Of a stretch of 56,415 nt of DNA, positions 46,042-54,413 are shown in pieces (positions within the stretch are counted from its first letter, which is position 1; each line of letters begins with the position of its first letter). The translations under genes were made by a program, and so were the position numbers. The notes below the pieces were generated by a model, which was not told the DNA's origin, did not search any database, and was given only the letters and a program-made list of their open reading frames with translations. Source of the DNA: Cyanobacteria bacterium REEB67. GTDB lineage: Bacteria; Cyanobacteriota; Vampirovibrionia; Obscuribacterales; Obscuribacteraceae. Location: positions 1-56,415 of the forward strand of contig JAGXAB010000039.1 in the NCBI GenBank assembly GCA_018971775.1, read 5' to 3'.

Positions 46042-47064
46042 GTGATTCGTTTACTGAGATTACTTTGCTGTCTTTGCAGTCTTTGCTTTTTTCTGTTGAC
46101 GATGGCGCCGGCTCATGCCGCTGAATCGATTTTCCAATATAACCAGCACCTCGGCCGCGGCATCAATCTGGGCAATGCTCTTGATGCTCCAAAGGAAAGC
46201 GAATGGGGCGTTACTCTTCAAGCTGATTATTTCCGCCTGATCAAAGAGGCCGGCTTTGATCATGTCCGCCTGCCCGTGCGCTGGGAGACTCACTGTGCCG
46301 GTACCGCGCCATACACCATCGATCCTGCTTTTTTTGAGCGCGTCGATTGGGCAATAGCCGAAGCGCGCCGCAATCAGCTGATGATTGTGGTCAACATGCA
46401 CCATCATGAAGCCTTCGAAAAAGACCCGGATGGTCAGAAGGAGCGCTTCCTGGCTATGTGGCGGCAAATCGCCGAGCGTTATAGAGAAGCACCGCCAGAG
46501 GTAGCATTTGAAATCTACAATGAACCGAGTAAAAATATCGACGCCCAAAAATGGAATGACTTTTTTGGCGAGGCTTTGAAGATAGTCCGCCGCACCAACC
46601 ATGATCGTTGCGTCGTCGTTGGCCCGGTCCAGTGGAATAGTATCGATCAGTTGCCGAGCCTCGAGCTGCCGGCCGATCCTCAACTTCTAGTCACGGTGCA
46701 TTACTATCAGCCTTTTCATTTCACTCATCAGGGGGCGAGTTGGGCAGGCCCGGAGAGCACTAAATGGCTGGGCACGAAGTGGACAGGCTCGCCCACCGAA
46801 ATCGCCGCCATAGCCGCTGATTTTGCAAAGGCCGCAGCCTGGGGAGAGGCTCATCACAGGCCGATTTATCTGGGAGAATTTGGTGCTTTTTCAAAAGCTG
46901 ATATCGATTCTCGCGCTCTCTGGACTGCCGCGGTCAGCAGGCAAGCCGCGGCTCGTGGCTTCTCCAGTGCCTACTGGGAATTTTGCTCCGGTTTTGGCGC
47001 CTATGATCCTGAGGCCAAAGAGTGGCGCAAGCCGCTGCTCGATGCACTGCTCAGGCGCAAATAA
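46042..47064 (+). CDS. Secreted GH5 family glycoside hydrolase (cellulase-like)
   Basis: 340 residues from GTG 46042, preferred because GGAG lies 9 nt before it. Signal peptide 1-26 (hydrophobic CCLCSLCFFLLTMAPAHA). The TIM-barrel motifs are GINLGNALDAP, HVRLPVRW, VVNMHHH, the acid/base Glu161 (EIYNEPS) and the nucleophile Glu279 (YLGEFGAFSK). Such enzymes cut beta-1,4-glucans or mannans and give an environmental carbon use or matrix-editing role. Convergent with the alpha/beta hydrolase. Family certain, exact substrate not. Confidence 0.9.
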   Translation: MIRLLRLLCCLCSLCFFLLTMAPAHAAESIFQYNQHLGRGINLGNALDAPKESEWGVTLQADYFRLIKEAGFDHVRLPVRWETHCAGTAPYTIDPAFFERVDWAIAEARRNQLMIVVNMHHHEAFEKDPDGQKERFLAMWRQIAERYREAPPEVAFEIYNEPSKNIDAQKWNDFFGEALKIVRRTNHDRCVVVGPVQWNSIDQLPSLELPADPQLLVTVHYYQPFHFTHQGASWAGPESTKWLGTKWTGSPTEIAAIAADFAKAAAWGEAHHRPIYLGEFGAFSKADIDSRALWTAAVSRQAAARGFSSAYWEFCSGFGAYDPEAKEWRKPLLDALLRRK

Positions 47065-47103
47065 GAACAAGTCGTAAGGAGAAACAAGTCGGCCGGTCGT
47101 CTT

Positions 47104-48036
47104 TCAATTTTTCTTGCCGACGATGTAGTCGACTGCCTGCTCCACGACATCGGCCGATTCGATAATGTGGTGATGGCCGAGACCATTTGTTTTGATCAGC
47201 TTGCGGTTGCTTTTATCGGCGGCCAGTTTTTCGCTCACGACAATCGGGCAGCGTCTGTCTTTTTCATCGTGGAACAATAAAAATGGCGTCTCGACTCGTT
47301 TGGAAAGCATGACAGTGTCGACCTCGAGGCGCGATTTGCCGACATAGCGCTCACCGTTTGCGATCATCGGCTCGAGCAATTTGGCCGGCATGCCTTTGTG
47401 GGCGACGAAATATTCCATGACCAGTAAGATGGACGGTGGCGAGATTAAAACGGCCGAGTCCAAAACCAGTCCGGCGTGGCAGGCGAGTACTATTGCCGCT
47501 GCACCGAGCGAATGGCCGATTACGTGCTGGAAGGGGCCTAGCTCTATTTGCGCTTGCAAGATGCCGTCGGCAAAAGTAAGGCAGTCCGAATGCTCTCCGG
47601 GCGAAAGGCCGTGACCCCAGAGATCGATAGCTACGACTCGCAGGCCGTTATCGAGGAGTGGTTGCACAAAGTGCTGCAACTGCGCGCTATATCCGCACCA
47701 GCCGTGGACCAGCAAAGCCGATTTCAGGGCCGGATCTTCGGCAAGCCTGGAACGCGGCTGCCAGATCGTCGCATGCAGACCGTTGCTCAGTTTTTTTTGC
47801 TCGGCCGATCGCAGTAGGTCCTCTGCGAAATTTACGTATTGCCCCGGGCGCAGAGGTGTGAAAAACTCTTTGGTGGCGCGGGCGATTGTCTCTCTTTCGA
47901 CCTGGCTCAAGCCTTCCTGGGTAGGTGGGTCGAAGCGGCGCAAAGCCGATGCCGATGCCGATCCTGATGAAGATGAAGATGAAGATTGACCATAGATCAG
48001 TCGAAGAGAGGGGGCTGTATCGCTGAGATTATTCAT
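47104..48036 (-). CDS. Alpha/beta hydrolase under TetR control
   Basis: 310 residues without signal peptide. A Ser-rich N-terminal stretch (17-31) comes from hexanucleotide repeats. HGWCGYS forms the oxyanion hole, GHSLGAA gives the nucleophile Ser176, and the acid HDEKDRR (Asp about 260) and GLGHHH His (about 287) complete the triad. Substrate unknown, small ester, amide or xenobiotic. It is divergent from the TetR gene at 48155 and transcribed from a promoter that is covered by two palindromes, so the TetR protein most likely represses it and responds to its substrate or a related compound. Confidence 0.85.
   Translation of the reverse strand: MNNLSDTAPSLRLIYGQSSSSSSSGSASASALRRFDPPTQEGLSQVERETIARATKEFFTPLRPGQYVNFAEDLLRSAEQKKLSNGLHATIWQPRSRLAEDPALKSALLVHGWCGYSAQLQHFVQPLLDNGLRVVAIDLWGHGLSPGEHSDCLTFADGILQAQIELGPFQHVIGHSLGAAAIVLACHAGLVLDSAVLISPPSILLVMEYFVAHKGMPAKLLEPMIANGERYVGKSRLEVDTVMLSKRVETPFLLFHDEKDRRCPIVVSEKLAADKSNRKLIKTNGLGHHHIIESADVVEQAVDYIVGKKN
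47945..47986. repeat. Hexanucleotide tandem tract
   Basis: Three GCCGAT copies, one CCTGAT and three GAAGAT copies, encoding the Ser-rich N-terminus of the hydrolase. Unit length preserves the frame, so variation changes only linker length. Confidence 0.85.
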
Positions 48037-48069
48037 AGTGATCCCTGATAGGAAAAAGCCTCAAAAAGA

Positions 48070-48116
48070 ATGTTAACATCATTAACATAGCATCTAATGT
48101 TAATATTGTCAACATT
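48070..48116. promoter_or_regulatory. Divergent promoters overlapped by two TetR-type operators
   Basis: Operator 1 is ATGTTAA-N5-TTAACAT (48070-48088), perfect; operator 2 is AATGTTAA-N5-TCAACATT (48096-48116) with one mismatch; centres are 27 bp apart. On the minus strand TTGACA (48112-48107), 17 bp, TATGTT (48089-48084) drives the hydrolase. On the plus strand TTAACA (48082-48087), 16 bp, TATTGT (48104-48109) could drive tetR. Binding would shut both. Confidence 0.75.
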
Positions 48117-48154
48117 GGCCTTAGCACTGAACTGGTAAGTAATTGGAGGCAAAT

Positions 48155-48781
48155 TTGGTAAAACCGGAAACCCGAACCGGCAAGTCCTATCACCACGGCG
48201 ACCTGAAAGAAGCGCTCTTGCGCGCGTCGCTCGAGCTGGTCGATGAGAAAGGACCGCACGGTTTCACCCTGGCTGAGGTCTGCCGCAAGGCCGGCGTTAG
48301 CGTTGCCGCTCCCTACCGCCACTATCGCGATAAGGAAGCCTTGCTAGCTGCCATTGCCACCGCCGGCTTCGAGCTCTACCACGATCAGTTGGCCAGAGCT
48401 CTGGAACAATCAGAAGACAAAACATTTAAAGGATTGACCACCCTGGCCAGGACCTATGTCCGCTTTGCCATCGCCAATCCGCCCCGCTACCGGGTCATGT
48501 TTAGCTCCGACTTGAGCAAGGCCAAATTTCCCGAGCTCTATGCCACGGCCAGACGTGCTTTTGATGTAGTCTTTTGCACGGTCGAGAATTGTCTGATAGC
48601 CAGTAATAAATCGACAGAAAATACCTATGTGCTTTCACTATTGATCTGGTCGCATTGCCATGGCATAGCCACTCTTTGCGTTGACGGCTTCCTGCGCGAG
48701 ATTGCCGTCGAAGAGCAAGTCGACCATTTGATTGATCTGGCCGTCGAAAGCTTCACTAATAAAATCCACGGCAGCCCCTGA
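48155..48781 (+). CDS. TetR-family regulator of the divergent hydrolase
   Basis: 208 residues from TTG 48155, chosen because GGAGG lies exactly 5 nt before it. The N-terminal DNA-binding domain has a typical HTH (FTLAEVCRKAGVSVAAPYRHYRDKEALLAAI), with the C-terminal helical domain that binds an effector and dimerises (WSHCHGIATLCVDG near the end, as in TetR_C_33-type members). It is divergent from the hydrolase and its probable operators lie between them, so autorepression and repression of the hydrolase are likely. Convergent with the Nfu/HEAT gene. Confidence 0.9.
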   Translation: MVKPETRTGKSYHHGDLKEALLRASLELVDEKGPHGFTLAEVCRKAGVSVAAPYRHYRDKEALLAAIATAGFELYHDQLARALEQSEDKTFKGLTTLARTYVRFAIANPPRYRVMFSSDLSKAKFPELYATARRAFDVVFCTVENCLIASNKSTENTYVLSLLIWSHCHGIATLCVDGFLREIAVEEQVDHLIDLAVESFTNKIHGSP

Positions 48782-48805
48782 GCAAAAGACCGGCTGCAAA
48801 GGCGA

Positions 48806-49969
48806 TTATTTGTCGCCGATTATTCTCCGCCAGGCTGGGCCCAGACCCTGGCCACCGCCAGATATACGCTGGATGGCCGCTTCGATCTCCAGGCGTACTT
48901 CAAATTCCTGGTCGTCGGTCGCCGCCTGGAGAAACGGCAATGCCTCTGCCGTGCCGATATCGGACAATAATCTGGCGGCACGCCAGCGCACCAGTTTATT
49001 TGGATCGCCGAGCGCCTTGCAGGCAGCCGGCTCTGCACAGGCATCGCCGATATCGGAGAGGGCATCGCCGGCGGTGCGTCTCACGCCGATGTTATTGTCT
49101 TCGAGCATTATTCTGCACAAAGGCTCGACTGCGCACTTGCTACCGGTTGTACCGAGTGCCGCCGCCGCTAATCTGCGCACTTGCGGCAGTGAGTCTCCCA
49201 GGGCCTGGATGAGCAACAGGAGCGTGGCGTCGCTTTGCGGTAACGTGCTCAGGGCCTGCACTGCAGCCAACCTTTTATGCCATTGGCCATCTTTCATACT
49301 GATTTGCAAACTTTCAATGGTCGGTTGATCGATTGTAATTTCAGTCTCGCTATCCTTTGTTTTTTCAAAATCAAAAGTGCCGCGTATTTCATCGGCAACC
49401 TCATCGGCGATTTCTTGCAGCGGACCGTAACGCACACCGTGGTCAGCCCAGAAGCGCTCTTTCAAAAAATCGGCACCGCTTATTTTCTGGGCCGCGCCGG
49501 CCGCTGCGTCGAATTTTTCGCCGAGACTGACGCGCACTTCCGCTTTGCCGTCAGTCACTTTTACCTGAATCGGTATGTTTGTAAAGGTCTGCACAAATAC
49601 CTGCACCTGCCCTTCTTTTTCGGCATTCAGGCGTTTGCTTGCAACGCTTGACTGGTCGCCGTCAGCGGCGCGGTCTGCTGCTTCGGCGCAATTATTATCG
49701 CCACCGCCGAGGATGGCGCTGGCGCGCTCGAGAATTACTTTCCAGTCGGCGAGCGGATCGCGGTTGAGCGTCAAGAAGTTGCCGCAGGCAAAGACGCTCT
49801 TCACCCCCGTTAAGGCAAGTAAGGGTGCGATGAAGGGTGGCGCTCCTTCCTGTTCGGTTGCGGTATAGGTGATCGATGCGGAACTCTTCGCACCGGCGAT
49901 GACAGGCCCATCGAGATTGAATTTCATACTATTTGGATTTGGTGTCGTTTCAATCGATTGCAGGCGCAT
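48806..49969 (-). CDS. Nfu N-terminal plus HEAT-repeat protein (CvfC-like)
   Basis: 387 residues. Residues 1-90 match the Nfu/NifU N-terminal domain (TPNPNSMKFNLDG), which in scaffold proteins helps Fe-S cluster delivery. A second related ferredoxin-like part lies near 120-220. From about 225 to the end HEAT/PBS-lyase repeats (WHKRLAAVQALSTL, VRRLAAAALGTTGS, VRRTAGDALSDIG, VRWRAARLLSDIG) predict a protein-binding solenoid. This domain set is that of the conserved virulence factor C family. The ATG overlaps the TetR stop by one base (TGATG), giving coupling in the operon aldo/keto reductase, TetR, this gene. The Cys pair of catalytic Nfu C-domains is absent. Confidence 0.8.
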   Translation of the reverse strand: MRLQSIETTPNPNSMKFNLDGPVIAGAKSSASITYTATEQEGAPPFIAPLLALTGVKSVFACGNFLTLNRDPLADWKVILERASAILGGGDNNCAEAADRAADGDQSSVASKRLNAEKEGQVQVFVQTFTNIPIQVKVTDGKAEVRVSLGEKFDAAAGAAQKISGADFLKERFWADHGVRYGPLQEIADEVADEIRGTFDFEKTKDSETEITIDQPTIESLQISMKDGQWHKRLAAVQALSTLPQSDATLLLLIQALGDSLPQVRRLAAAALGTTGSKCAVEPLCRIMLEDNNIGVRRTAGDALSDIGDACAEPAACKALGDPNKLVRWRAARLLSDIGTAEALPFLQAATDDQEFEVRLEIEAAIQRISGGGQGLGPAWRRIIGDK

Positions 49970-50565
49970 CAGGCTGTTTTCCCGTCGTATCGCAGGGCTG
50001 TAATCACCATTTTGACCAGACGGCGCGCCGCCTCATCGTCCGGATAATCGGGCGCTCCGACAAAGAGGGGATGATGCAATCGCGCCGTGGCGTTGAGAAC
50101 TGCTACGGCCGATTCCCGCGGATTTTCACTGGTGAAAGTACCGGCCTTGTTGCCTTCGATAATGATTTGCTCGAGCTGATCGATCATCACGTCGATGTGG
50201 TGGCGTACCTCGTCGCGCGCTTGTTCAGCCACTTCGCCATAGATGGCGAAAAGTTGCGGATCGCTCTGGAATTTGTGCCGCTTGATGGCACGCAACTCAA
50301 AGAGCCACTTCTCGAGCTTTTGATCGGCCGGAAGAATACTCGTGCAGATCTGAGCGAGTGGTTCTTCCACTTTGCAGAGCCAGCGCTCGGCAATGGCCGA
50401 CATAAGCAGAGCTTTGCTGGAAAAAAAACGATATATATTGCCGTGACTCATGCCGATCTCGCGAGCTACATCCACGACCGAAAGTTTAGAGGCACCATAG
50501 CGGCGCAACAAAGTTTCGGTCGTTATGAGGATGCGTTCTTTTAGATCGACTGAGTCTTCAACCAT
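49969..50565 (-). CDS. TetR-family regulator in the aldo/keto reductase operon
   Basis: 198 residues with an N-terminal HTH (SVVDVAREIGMSHGNIYRFFSSKALLMSAI) and a helical effector domain. The start overlaps the reductase stop by 8 nt and its stop overlaps the next ATG, so all three genes form a tight operon. Autoregulation of the operon through the palindrome at 51660-51673 is the natural model, since no other target is visible nearby. Confidence 0.9.
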   Translation of the reverse strand: MVEDSVDLKERILITTETLLRRYGASKLSVVDVAREIGMSHGNIYRFFSSKALLMSAIAERWLCKVEEPLAQICTSILPADQKLEKWLFELRAIKRHKFQSDPQLFAIYGEVAEQARDEVRHHIDVMIDQLEQIIIEGNKAGTFTSENPRESAVAVLNATARLHHPLFVGAPDYPDDEAARRLVKMVITALRYDGKTA

Positions 50566-51538
50566 TCAACATTGCCATCTGCGCCTCGTTATAGCGGTCA
50601 CCGGCAGCGACTCCGTGGGTAAACCACTGATCGAGCAAAGAGAGGTCCGCAGCGCTCAGTTTAACTGATTCGCCGTCGATTATTTCGCTCAGCTGCTCGC
50701 TACTTTTTGCGCCGGTCAGGGCAAAAATATTGCTGCCGCGGCTGAGCACCCAGGCAAAAGCCAGTTGTGTGGCCGTGGCATTTTTTTCGGCGGCCAGGTC
50801 TTGAAGCTTGCCGACCAGCTCCTGATTTTTAGCCAGATTTTCAGCCGTGAAGCGAGGCAGATGGGCACGGTAGTCGTTTTGCTTGATCGCCACCTGACCC
50901 TTTGATTGAATCAGCCCGCGACTGAGGACGCCATAAGAAACAATGGCGACACCAAGCTCCTCGGCGACCGGCAGGAGGTCGTTTTCGATACCGCGATCGA
51001 AGAGGGAATACTCGATTTCTACAGCGGCGATCGGGTGCACGGCATGCGCTTTTTTCAGTGTCGCCGCCGATACTTCGGACAGCCCGATGTGGCGGACAAA
51101 GCCGGCTTTGACCATCTCGGCGATGGCGCCGACTGTTTCTTCGATCGGTACGGCCGGATCGACGCGGGCCGGTTGATAGAGATCGACGTGGTCGACGCCA
51201 AGGCGGGTCAGGCTGTAAGCTAGGGCGTTTTTAGTTGCTTGCGGCCGGGCGTCGAAGCCCAGCCAACCGCCGTCGGGGCTGCGCACTGCTCCAAATTTGA
51301 CGGCGATGAAGGCCTTCTCGCGGCGTCCTTTCAAGGCCCGACCGAGCAGCATTTCGTTGTGCCCCATGCCGTAAAAATCGCCGGTATTGAAAATTTCAAT
51401 GCCGTGCTCGAGCGCTGCCTGTATGACTTTGATGCTCGCCTCGTCTTCGGTGGGGCCGTAAAGACCTGACAGGCTCATGCATCCCAGTCCAAGCGCGTTT
51501 AGCAGCGGGCCTGCGGCGCCCAATTTTTTCTTTTCCAC
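50558..51538 (-). CDS. Aldo/keto reductase with altered catalytic residues
   Basis: 326 residues, GTG start (AGAGG 9 nt upstream). AKR fold marks are clear: LGLGCMSLSGLYGP, GDFYGMGHNEMLLGRAL, HIGLSEVSAATLKKAH, and an NADP-binding C-terminal part (LTGAKSSEQLSEII). Of the tetrad, Tyr56 and Lys81 are present, but the usual Asp is Asn51 (FNTGDFYG) and the usual His is Ala124 (YQPARVDP). The YQPAR form may be a known subfamily feature; Asn51 seems rarer. NADPH-dependent carbonyl reduction is the family function but may be changed or weak here. First gene of the operon with a TetR and the Nfu/HEAT protein. Confidence 0.85.
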   Translation of the reverse strand: MEKKKLGAAGPLLNALGLGCMSLSGLYGPTEDEASIKVIQAALEHGIEIFNTGDFYGMGHNEMLLGRALKGRREKAFIAVKFGAVRSPDGGWLGFDARPQATKNALAYSLTRLGVDHVDLYQPARVDPAVPIEETVGAIAEMVKAGFVRHIGLSEVSAATLKKAHAVHPIAAVEIEYSLFDRGIENDLLPVAEELGVAIVSYGVLSRGLIQSKGQVAIKQNDYRAHLPRFTAENLAKNQELVGKLQDLAAEKNATATQLAFAWVLSRGSNIFALTGAKSSEQLSEIIDGESVKLSAADLSLLDQWFTHGVAAGDRYNEAQMAMLNG

Positions 51539-51644
51539 TTTTTCTTGCCTCTTGAAAGATGTTCGTTGTCTTCGTCAATTTTTGACACGGCTGTGCGGCG
51601 GCAACTGCTCGCGCAGGGGCCGATTCATCGATTGGTATGGCGCT

Positions 51645-51673
51645 ATCCTACGCCTGGAATTGACAGCTGTCAA
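51645..51673 (-). promoter_or_regulatory. Operon promoter with palindrome over the -35
   Basis: TTGACA (51673-51668), 17 bp, TAGGAT (51650-51645), about 100 nt before the reductase start. The -35 is half of the perfect 14-bp palindrome TTGACAGCTGTCAA (51660-51673), and another TTGACA lies 10 bp upstream. This is a likely site for the TetR encoded second in the operon. The rest of the gap 51539-51869 holds this promoter, a GGGGCT triplicate (about 51713-51731) and the hairpin below. Confidence 0.65.
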
Positions 51674-51777
51674 ATTTTGTCAATTGTCCGTGTAGGCAAA
51701 TTTTTGCGTTGAGGCTGGGGCTGGGGCTGGGAGCTCTGATCTGATTTGCCAGCTCAGCAGTCGTATCTAAACGCCAC

Positions 51778-51807
51778 GAAACGACCGGTGTCGGCACCGA
51801 TCGTTTC
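51778..51807. terminator. Long stem-loop after the small secreted gene
   Basis: GAAACGA-C-CGGTG and CACCG-A-TCGTTTC form a nearly perfect stem, 63 nt past the stop at 51870. Likely terminates that gene; there is no U-tract. Confidence 0.45.
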
Positions 51808-51869
51808 AGGGGTGGTCGTTTAAGAATCCCTGGCTGCTCGCTCGTTGCAGCCCTGGCGGCCAATTCAGA

Positions 51870-52304
51870 TTAGTGGCTTACGGCATGCTCTTCTTTCACC
51901 GAGGTGGAAGAACCATCGGGCGACACAGTCGTGGCGGCGCTGGATTTGGTGTGAGCAGAGCCGGCTCCGTTGATTGCGTGGCTTTCGCTTTCGCGAGCAT
52001 TGGTGATGCTACCGTCGGCATTGGCGCGGACGGCCTGTTTGTCGGCAGTCACCCTGGCGCCGTTGCTTCCAACTTCAGCCTTATAGGAAGAAGCTTTGGA
52101 TTCGACGCCGTTGTTGCTGGCGTGGGTGACTTCCTTGGACGCGCCGAGGACATTAGAGTTGGTTTTTACGCTTGTAGAAGCGGAGCCCAGCGGACTTTCG
52201 GTCTTAACAGAGGTCGAGCTCATCTCATCGGCAAAAGCGATTGATTGGCTCATTAGAAGGGCTACGGTCAATGCCAAGCCAGTTGATTTATTCGCTCCAA
52301 ACAT
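51870..52304 (-). CDS. Small secreted Ser/Thr/Ala-rich protein
   Basis: 144 residues. Signal peptide 1-25 (ALTVALLMSQSIAFADE), then a low-complexity body rich in Ser, Thr, Ala, Asn, Val with a short internal repeat (TSVKTESPLGSA, TSVKTNSNVLGA and later STSVKEEH). No cysteine or enzymatic motif. GGAGAA precedes the ATG. Such proteins are often surface or matrix components; function unknown. Confidence 0.7.
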   Translation of the reverse strand: MFGANKSTGLALTVALLMSQSIAFADEMSSTSVKTESPLGSASTSVKTNSNVLGASKEVTHASNNGVESKASSYKAEVGSNGARVTADKQAVRANADGSITNARESESHAINGAGSAHTKSSAATTVSPDGSSTSVKEEHAVSH

Positions 52305-52639
52305 TTGTTTTTCTCCTTTAGAATGTCAGGAAAAATCTTTGTTCTTGCGCTGCGACAGGGTTCGAGGAAGATCGTGAGCCATACGCACGGATGGACTCGT
52401 GAGGTCGAAGCGCAGAAGATTCTTCGCTGTAGACGACCGACCCTCTCCTCTAAAGTTCCGACAGTTTTTTTAAGCTGTTAAGAAGCGACAATAAAATGCT
52501 GCTTGACATGCCGGCAAAAAATAGCCAACACCTTGTTTCACGGGTGGTGGCATATTTAGTACCGCGCTATCAAGGCAAACTGTCGTGGACGCGACCGGTC
52601 TATTTAATTTGCCTACTTAAAGCGCCTATTGAAATAGAT
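52305..52639. other. Intergenic stretch without a gene
   Basis: 335 bases between the small secreted protein and the zinc-ribbon gene. It should hold the promoter of the first, but no good -35/-10 pair is visible. AGCG-C-AGAA-GA-TTCT-T-CGCT (52409-52428) is a near palindrome. A plus-strand frame 52496-52933 is the shadow of the zinc-ribbon gene. Confidence 0.5.
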
Positions 52640-52870
52640 TTATTTAAAAGGATACATAATAGGATTGCCGCCCACGCCGACCAGGGTCGTCGTAGCTGGC
52701 TTGCCGCAACCGCGACCGGGCTTCATCGTGCCCTTATCCGACCAGTCTCCACATCTAAAATCACCCTGCGGGGGTGGCATCCAGGAAATTTCGACACCGT
52801 TTGCTTCGATGTTTTCTTTTTGCTGTCCGCAAGCTGCGCAAAAATAGTGTCTGTATTCCGGCTTGTTCAT
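52640..52870 (-). CDS. Small zinc-ribbon protein
   Basis: 76 residues from ATG 52870, chosen because GGAGG lies 4 nt before it; an in-frame ATG 18 nt upstream has none. Cys-x2-Cys at 11/14 (FCAACGQQ) and later Cys40 and Cys55 (FRCGDW, RGCGK) could bind zinc. No family recognised. Alone on the minus strand. Confidence 0.65.
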   Translation of the reverse strand: MNKPEYRHYFCAACGQQKENIEANGVEISWMPPPQGDFRCGDWSDKGTMKPGRGCGKPATTTLVGVGGNPIMYPFK

Positions 52871-52976
52871 AGCGCCTCCATGGTTCATTTACTATCTTGC
52901 CCTGTTGCTGTGATTGTTAGACGCACTAAATGATAACTCAGCATACACCAGAGAAGCGGCCCATGTTGGCAAATGT

Positions 52977-53001
52977 CCACAGGCATTACGCTTGTCTGTG
53001 G
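52977..53001. terminator. CCACAG/CTGTGG stem-loop
   Basis: A 6-bp stem with a 13-nt loop, 59 nt after the lipoprotein stop at 53060; a plus-strand TTTT follows it. It may end the envelope operon. The 189-bp gap holds nothing else obvious. Confidence 0.4.
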
Positions 53002-53059
53002 TTTTAGGGACTGCATTCAGGTCATGTGTCTGATAATTTCGGCTATCTGATGCCTGTCG

Positions 53060-53563
53060 CTACTCGTCATCTCTGGAATTGATGCGAACGAATGGCGCTT
53101 TGATTCTGGTATTGCCCATGCCGTCTTTGTGGACATGGACGAAAGGTAGATTGATGTCGACTTTATCCTGACCATTGTCGACATTTACTTTTACACCGGG
53201 CAAATTGACATGCACTTTATCGTTGTCCGGATTGTTTTCATCGATGGTGGCCTGGGCCGTGCCGGCACCGGGGGCGGTGTCAGTACCCATCAATACCGTT
53301 TGATTGTTGCTGTCGATCGGTGCGTTAGCGTCTACTTCACGGCCGGAATTTGCCTTCATATCGGCGCTCGGCTGAAACTCCGTGCTCGTCGTTGTTGTCA
53401 GCGTACCGTCCGGACCTTTCTCGGTGGTTGTCACCGAGCTTTTTTCGGCAGAGCCGCAGGCGCTCAGGATGAGAGACAAGCTAAAAATCGCGCCGATGGC
53501 CGCCGCTTCGATAGAGTTTTTTCTTCTGGCGATCTTGGTCTTTCCGAGGAGATTCACGTTCAT
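53060..53563 (-). CDS. Lipoprotein with beta-repeat C-terminus
   Basis: 167 residues from ATG 53563 (GGAG 6 nt upstream). Signal peptide with lipobox LSAC at about 35 to 38. A disordered middle precedes short amphipathic repeats: VHVNLPGVKVNV, VDINLPFVHVHK, RIKAPFVRINS. Last gene of the operon SanA-like, M23, L,D-transpeptidase, lipoprotein, 22 nt after the transpeptidase. Likely an envelope accessory factor, role unknown. Confidence 0.75.
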   Translation of the reverse strand: MNVNLLGKTKIARRKNSIEAAAIGAIFSLSLILSACGSAEKSSVTTTEKGPDGTLTTTTSTEFQPSADMKANSGREVDANAPIDSNNQTVLMGTDTAPGAGTAQATIDENNPDNDKVHVNLPGVKVNVDNGQDKVDINLPFVHVHKDGMGNTRIKAPFVRINSRDDE

Positions 53564-53585
53564 TGCTGCTCCGATGGCAATTAAG

Positions 53586-54413
53586 CTAATGCTTCTTGCC
53601 GTGACTTTTGCGACTCGCTTTTTTACTATGATTTTGACGCTGGCCATGTTTTTCGAAGCTGGCTTGGCTCAGCTCTTCACCGGCAAATTTGTCGGCGATG
53701 ATCACCGGTGTGCCGATTTCAACCATGTTATAGATTTGACTGATGTCGTGGTTGGAATGTCTGATACAACCATGGCTGATACTCTTCCTGATGCTGCCAG
53801 GTTGGTTAGTCCCGTGCAAATTGATACCCCACTTGTTTAAGCCGATACGGGCTACGCCAAGTGGATTTTTGCGGTCGACATTATAAGGTTTGATAGTTTT
53901 TTGTTTTGGGTCGATGTCTTTTGGCGGCAACCAGCAAGGATATTTGAGTTTTACCGCTACCCAGTAAGGCCCCGGCGGCGTGGGAGTTTTATCCGATCCG
54001 ACCGAATCGGACGCGGAAAAGACTTTTGTGATTTTGCCCTTCGACTGCTCTTGCAAAACATAGGTCGTATGGCTGCCCATATCGACCAGCACCAGTGTCG
54101 GTGCACCCTTATGGAAGCCGTTGACGGGAATGGTTTTGCCGAGCGTCATCGGCGATGTTGGTGCTTCGCTTGGGGCGCTGGTCGCGCTCTGGGCTGGACT
54201 GCTCGCCGGCGCTGCCGTCCTGGGCGGTGCCGGAGTTGTAACAGCTGTCTTGCTTTTTGAGGGGTCTGGTACACCCGGATGTTGCACCGCCCATGGTTCG
54301 GCTGCATACGCCGACAATGCGGTCATCGCCATCAACGTCATCGTCGCCAGTGAGCGGGTCAGGCTGGCGCCCATCGATTTACTTGTGATCAGTGATTTGT
54401 TTTGAAATATCAT
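53586..54413 (-). CDS. Secreted L,D-transpeptidase (YkuD)
   Basis: 275 residues from ATG 54413, which overlaps the M23 gene stop as ATGA. Signal peptide 1-37 (LMAMTALSAYA). A Pro/Ala/Thr/Ser linker (about 45-90) leads to the YkuD domain: LVLVDMGSHTTYVL, TPPGPYWV, NLHGTN with His200, and the active-site SHGCIRHSN with Cys216 and Arg218, His214. It makes 3-3 peptidoglycan cross-links or attaches proteins to peptidoglycan. The C-terminus is very basic (SKKASRKSHGKKH) which could bind the wall. Part of the envelope operon. Confidence 0.9.
   Translation of the reverse strand: MIFQNKSLITSKSMGASLTRSLATMTLMAMTALSAYAAEPWAVQHPGVPDPSKSKTAVTTPAPPRTAAPASSPAQSATSAPSEAPTSPMTLGKTIPVNGFHKGAPTLVLVDMGSHTTYVLQEQSKGKITKVFSASDSVGSDKTPTPPGPYWVAVKLKYPCWLPPKDIDPKQKTIKPYNVDRKNPLGVARIGLNKWGINLHGTNQPGSIRKSISHGCIRHSNHDISQIYNMVEIGTPVIIADKFAGEELSQASFEKHGQRQNHSKKASRKSHGKKH

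Noticed and set aside
51648..51863. 71-codon minus-strand frame
   Set aside because: Overlaps the operon promoter and the hairpin, no Shine-Dalgarno, Pro/Ser-rich from GGGGCT repeats.
52496..52933. 145-codon plus-strand frame
   Set aside because: Overlaps the zinc-ribbon gene, which has a good Shine-Dalgarno and metal-binding cysteines; the plus product has no recognisable feature.
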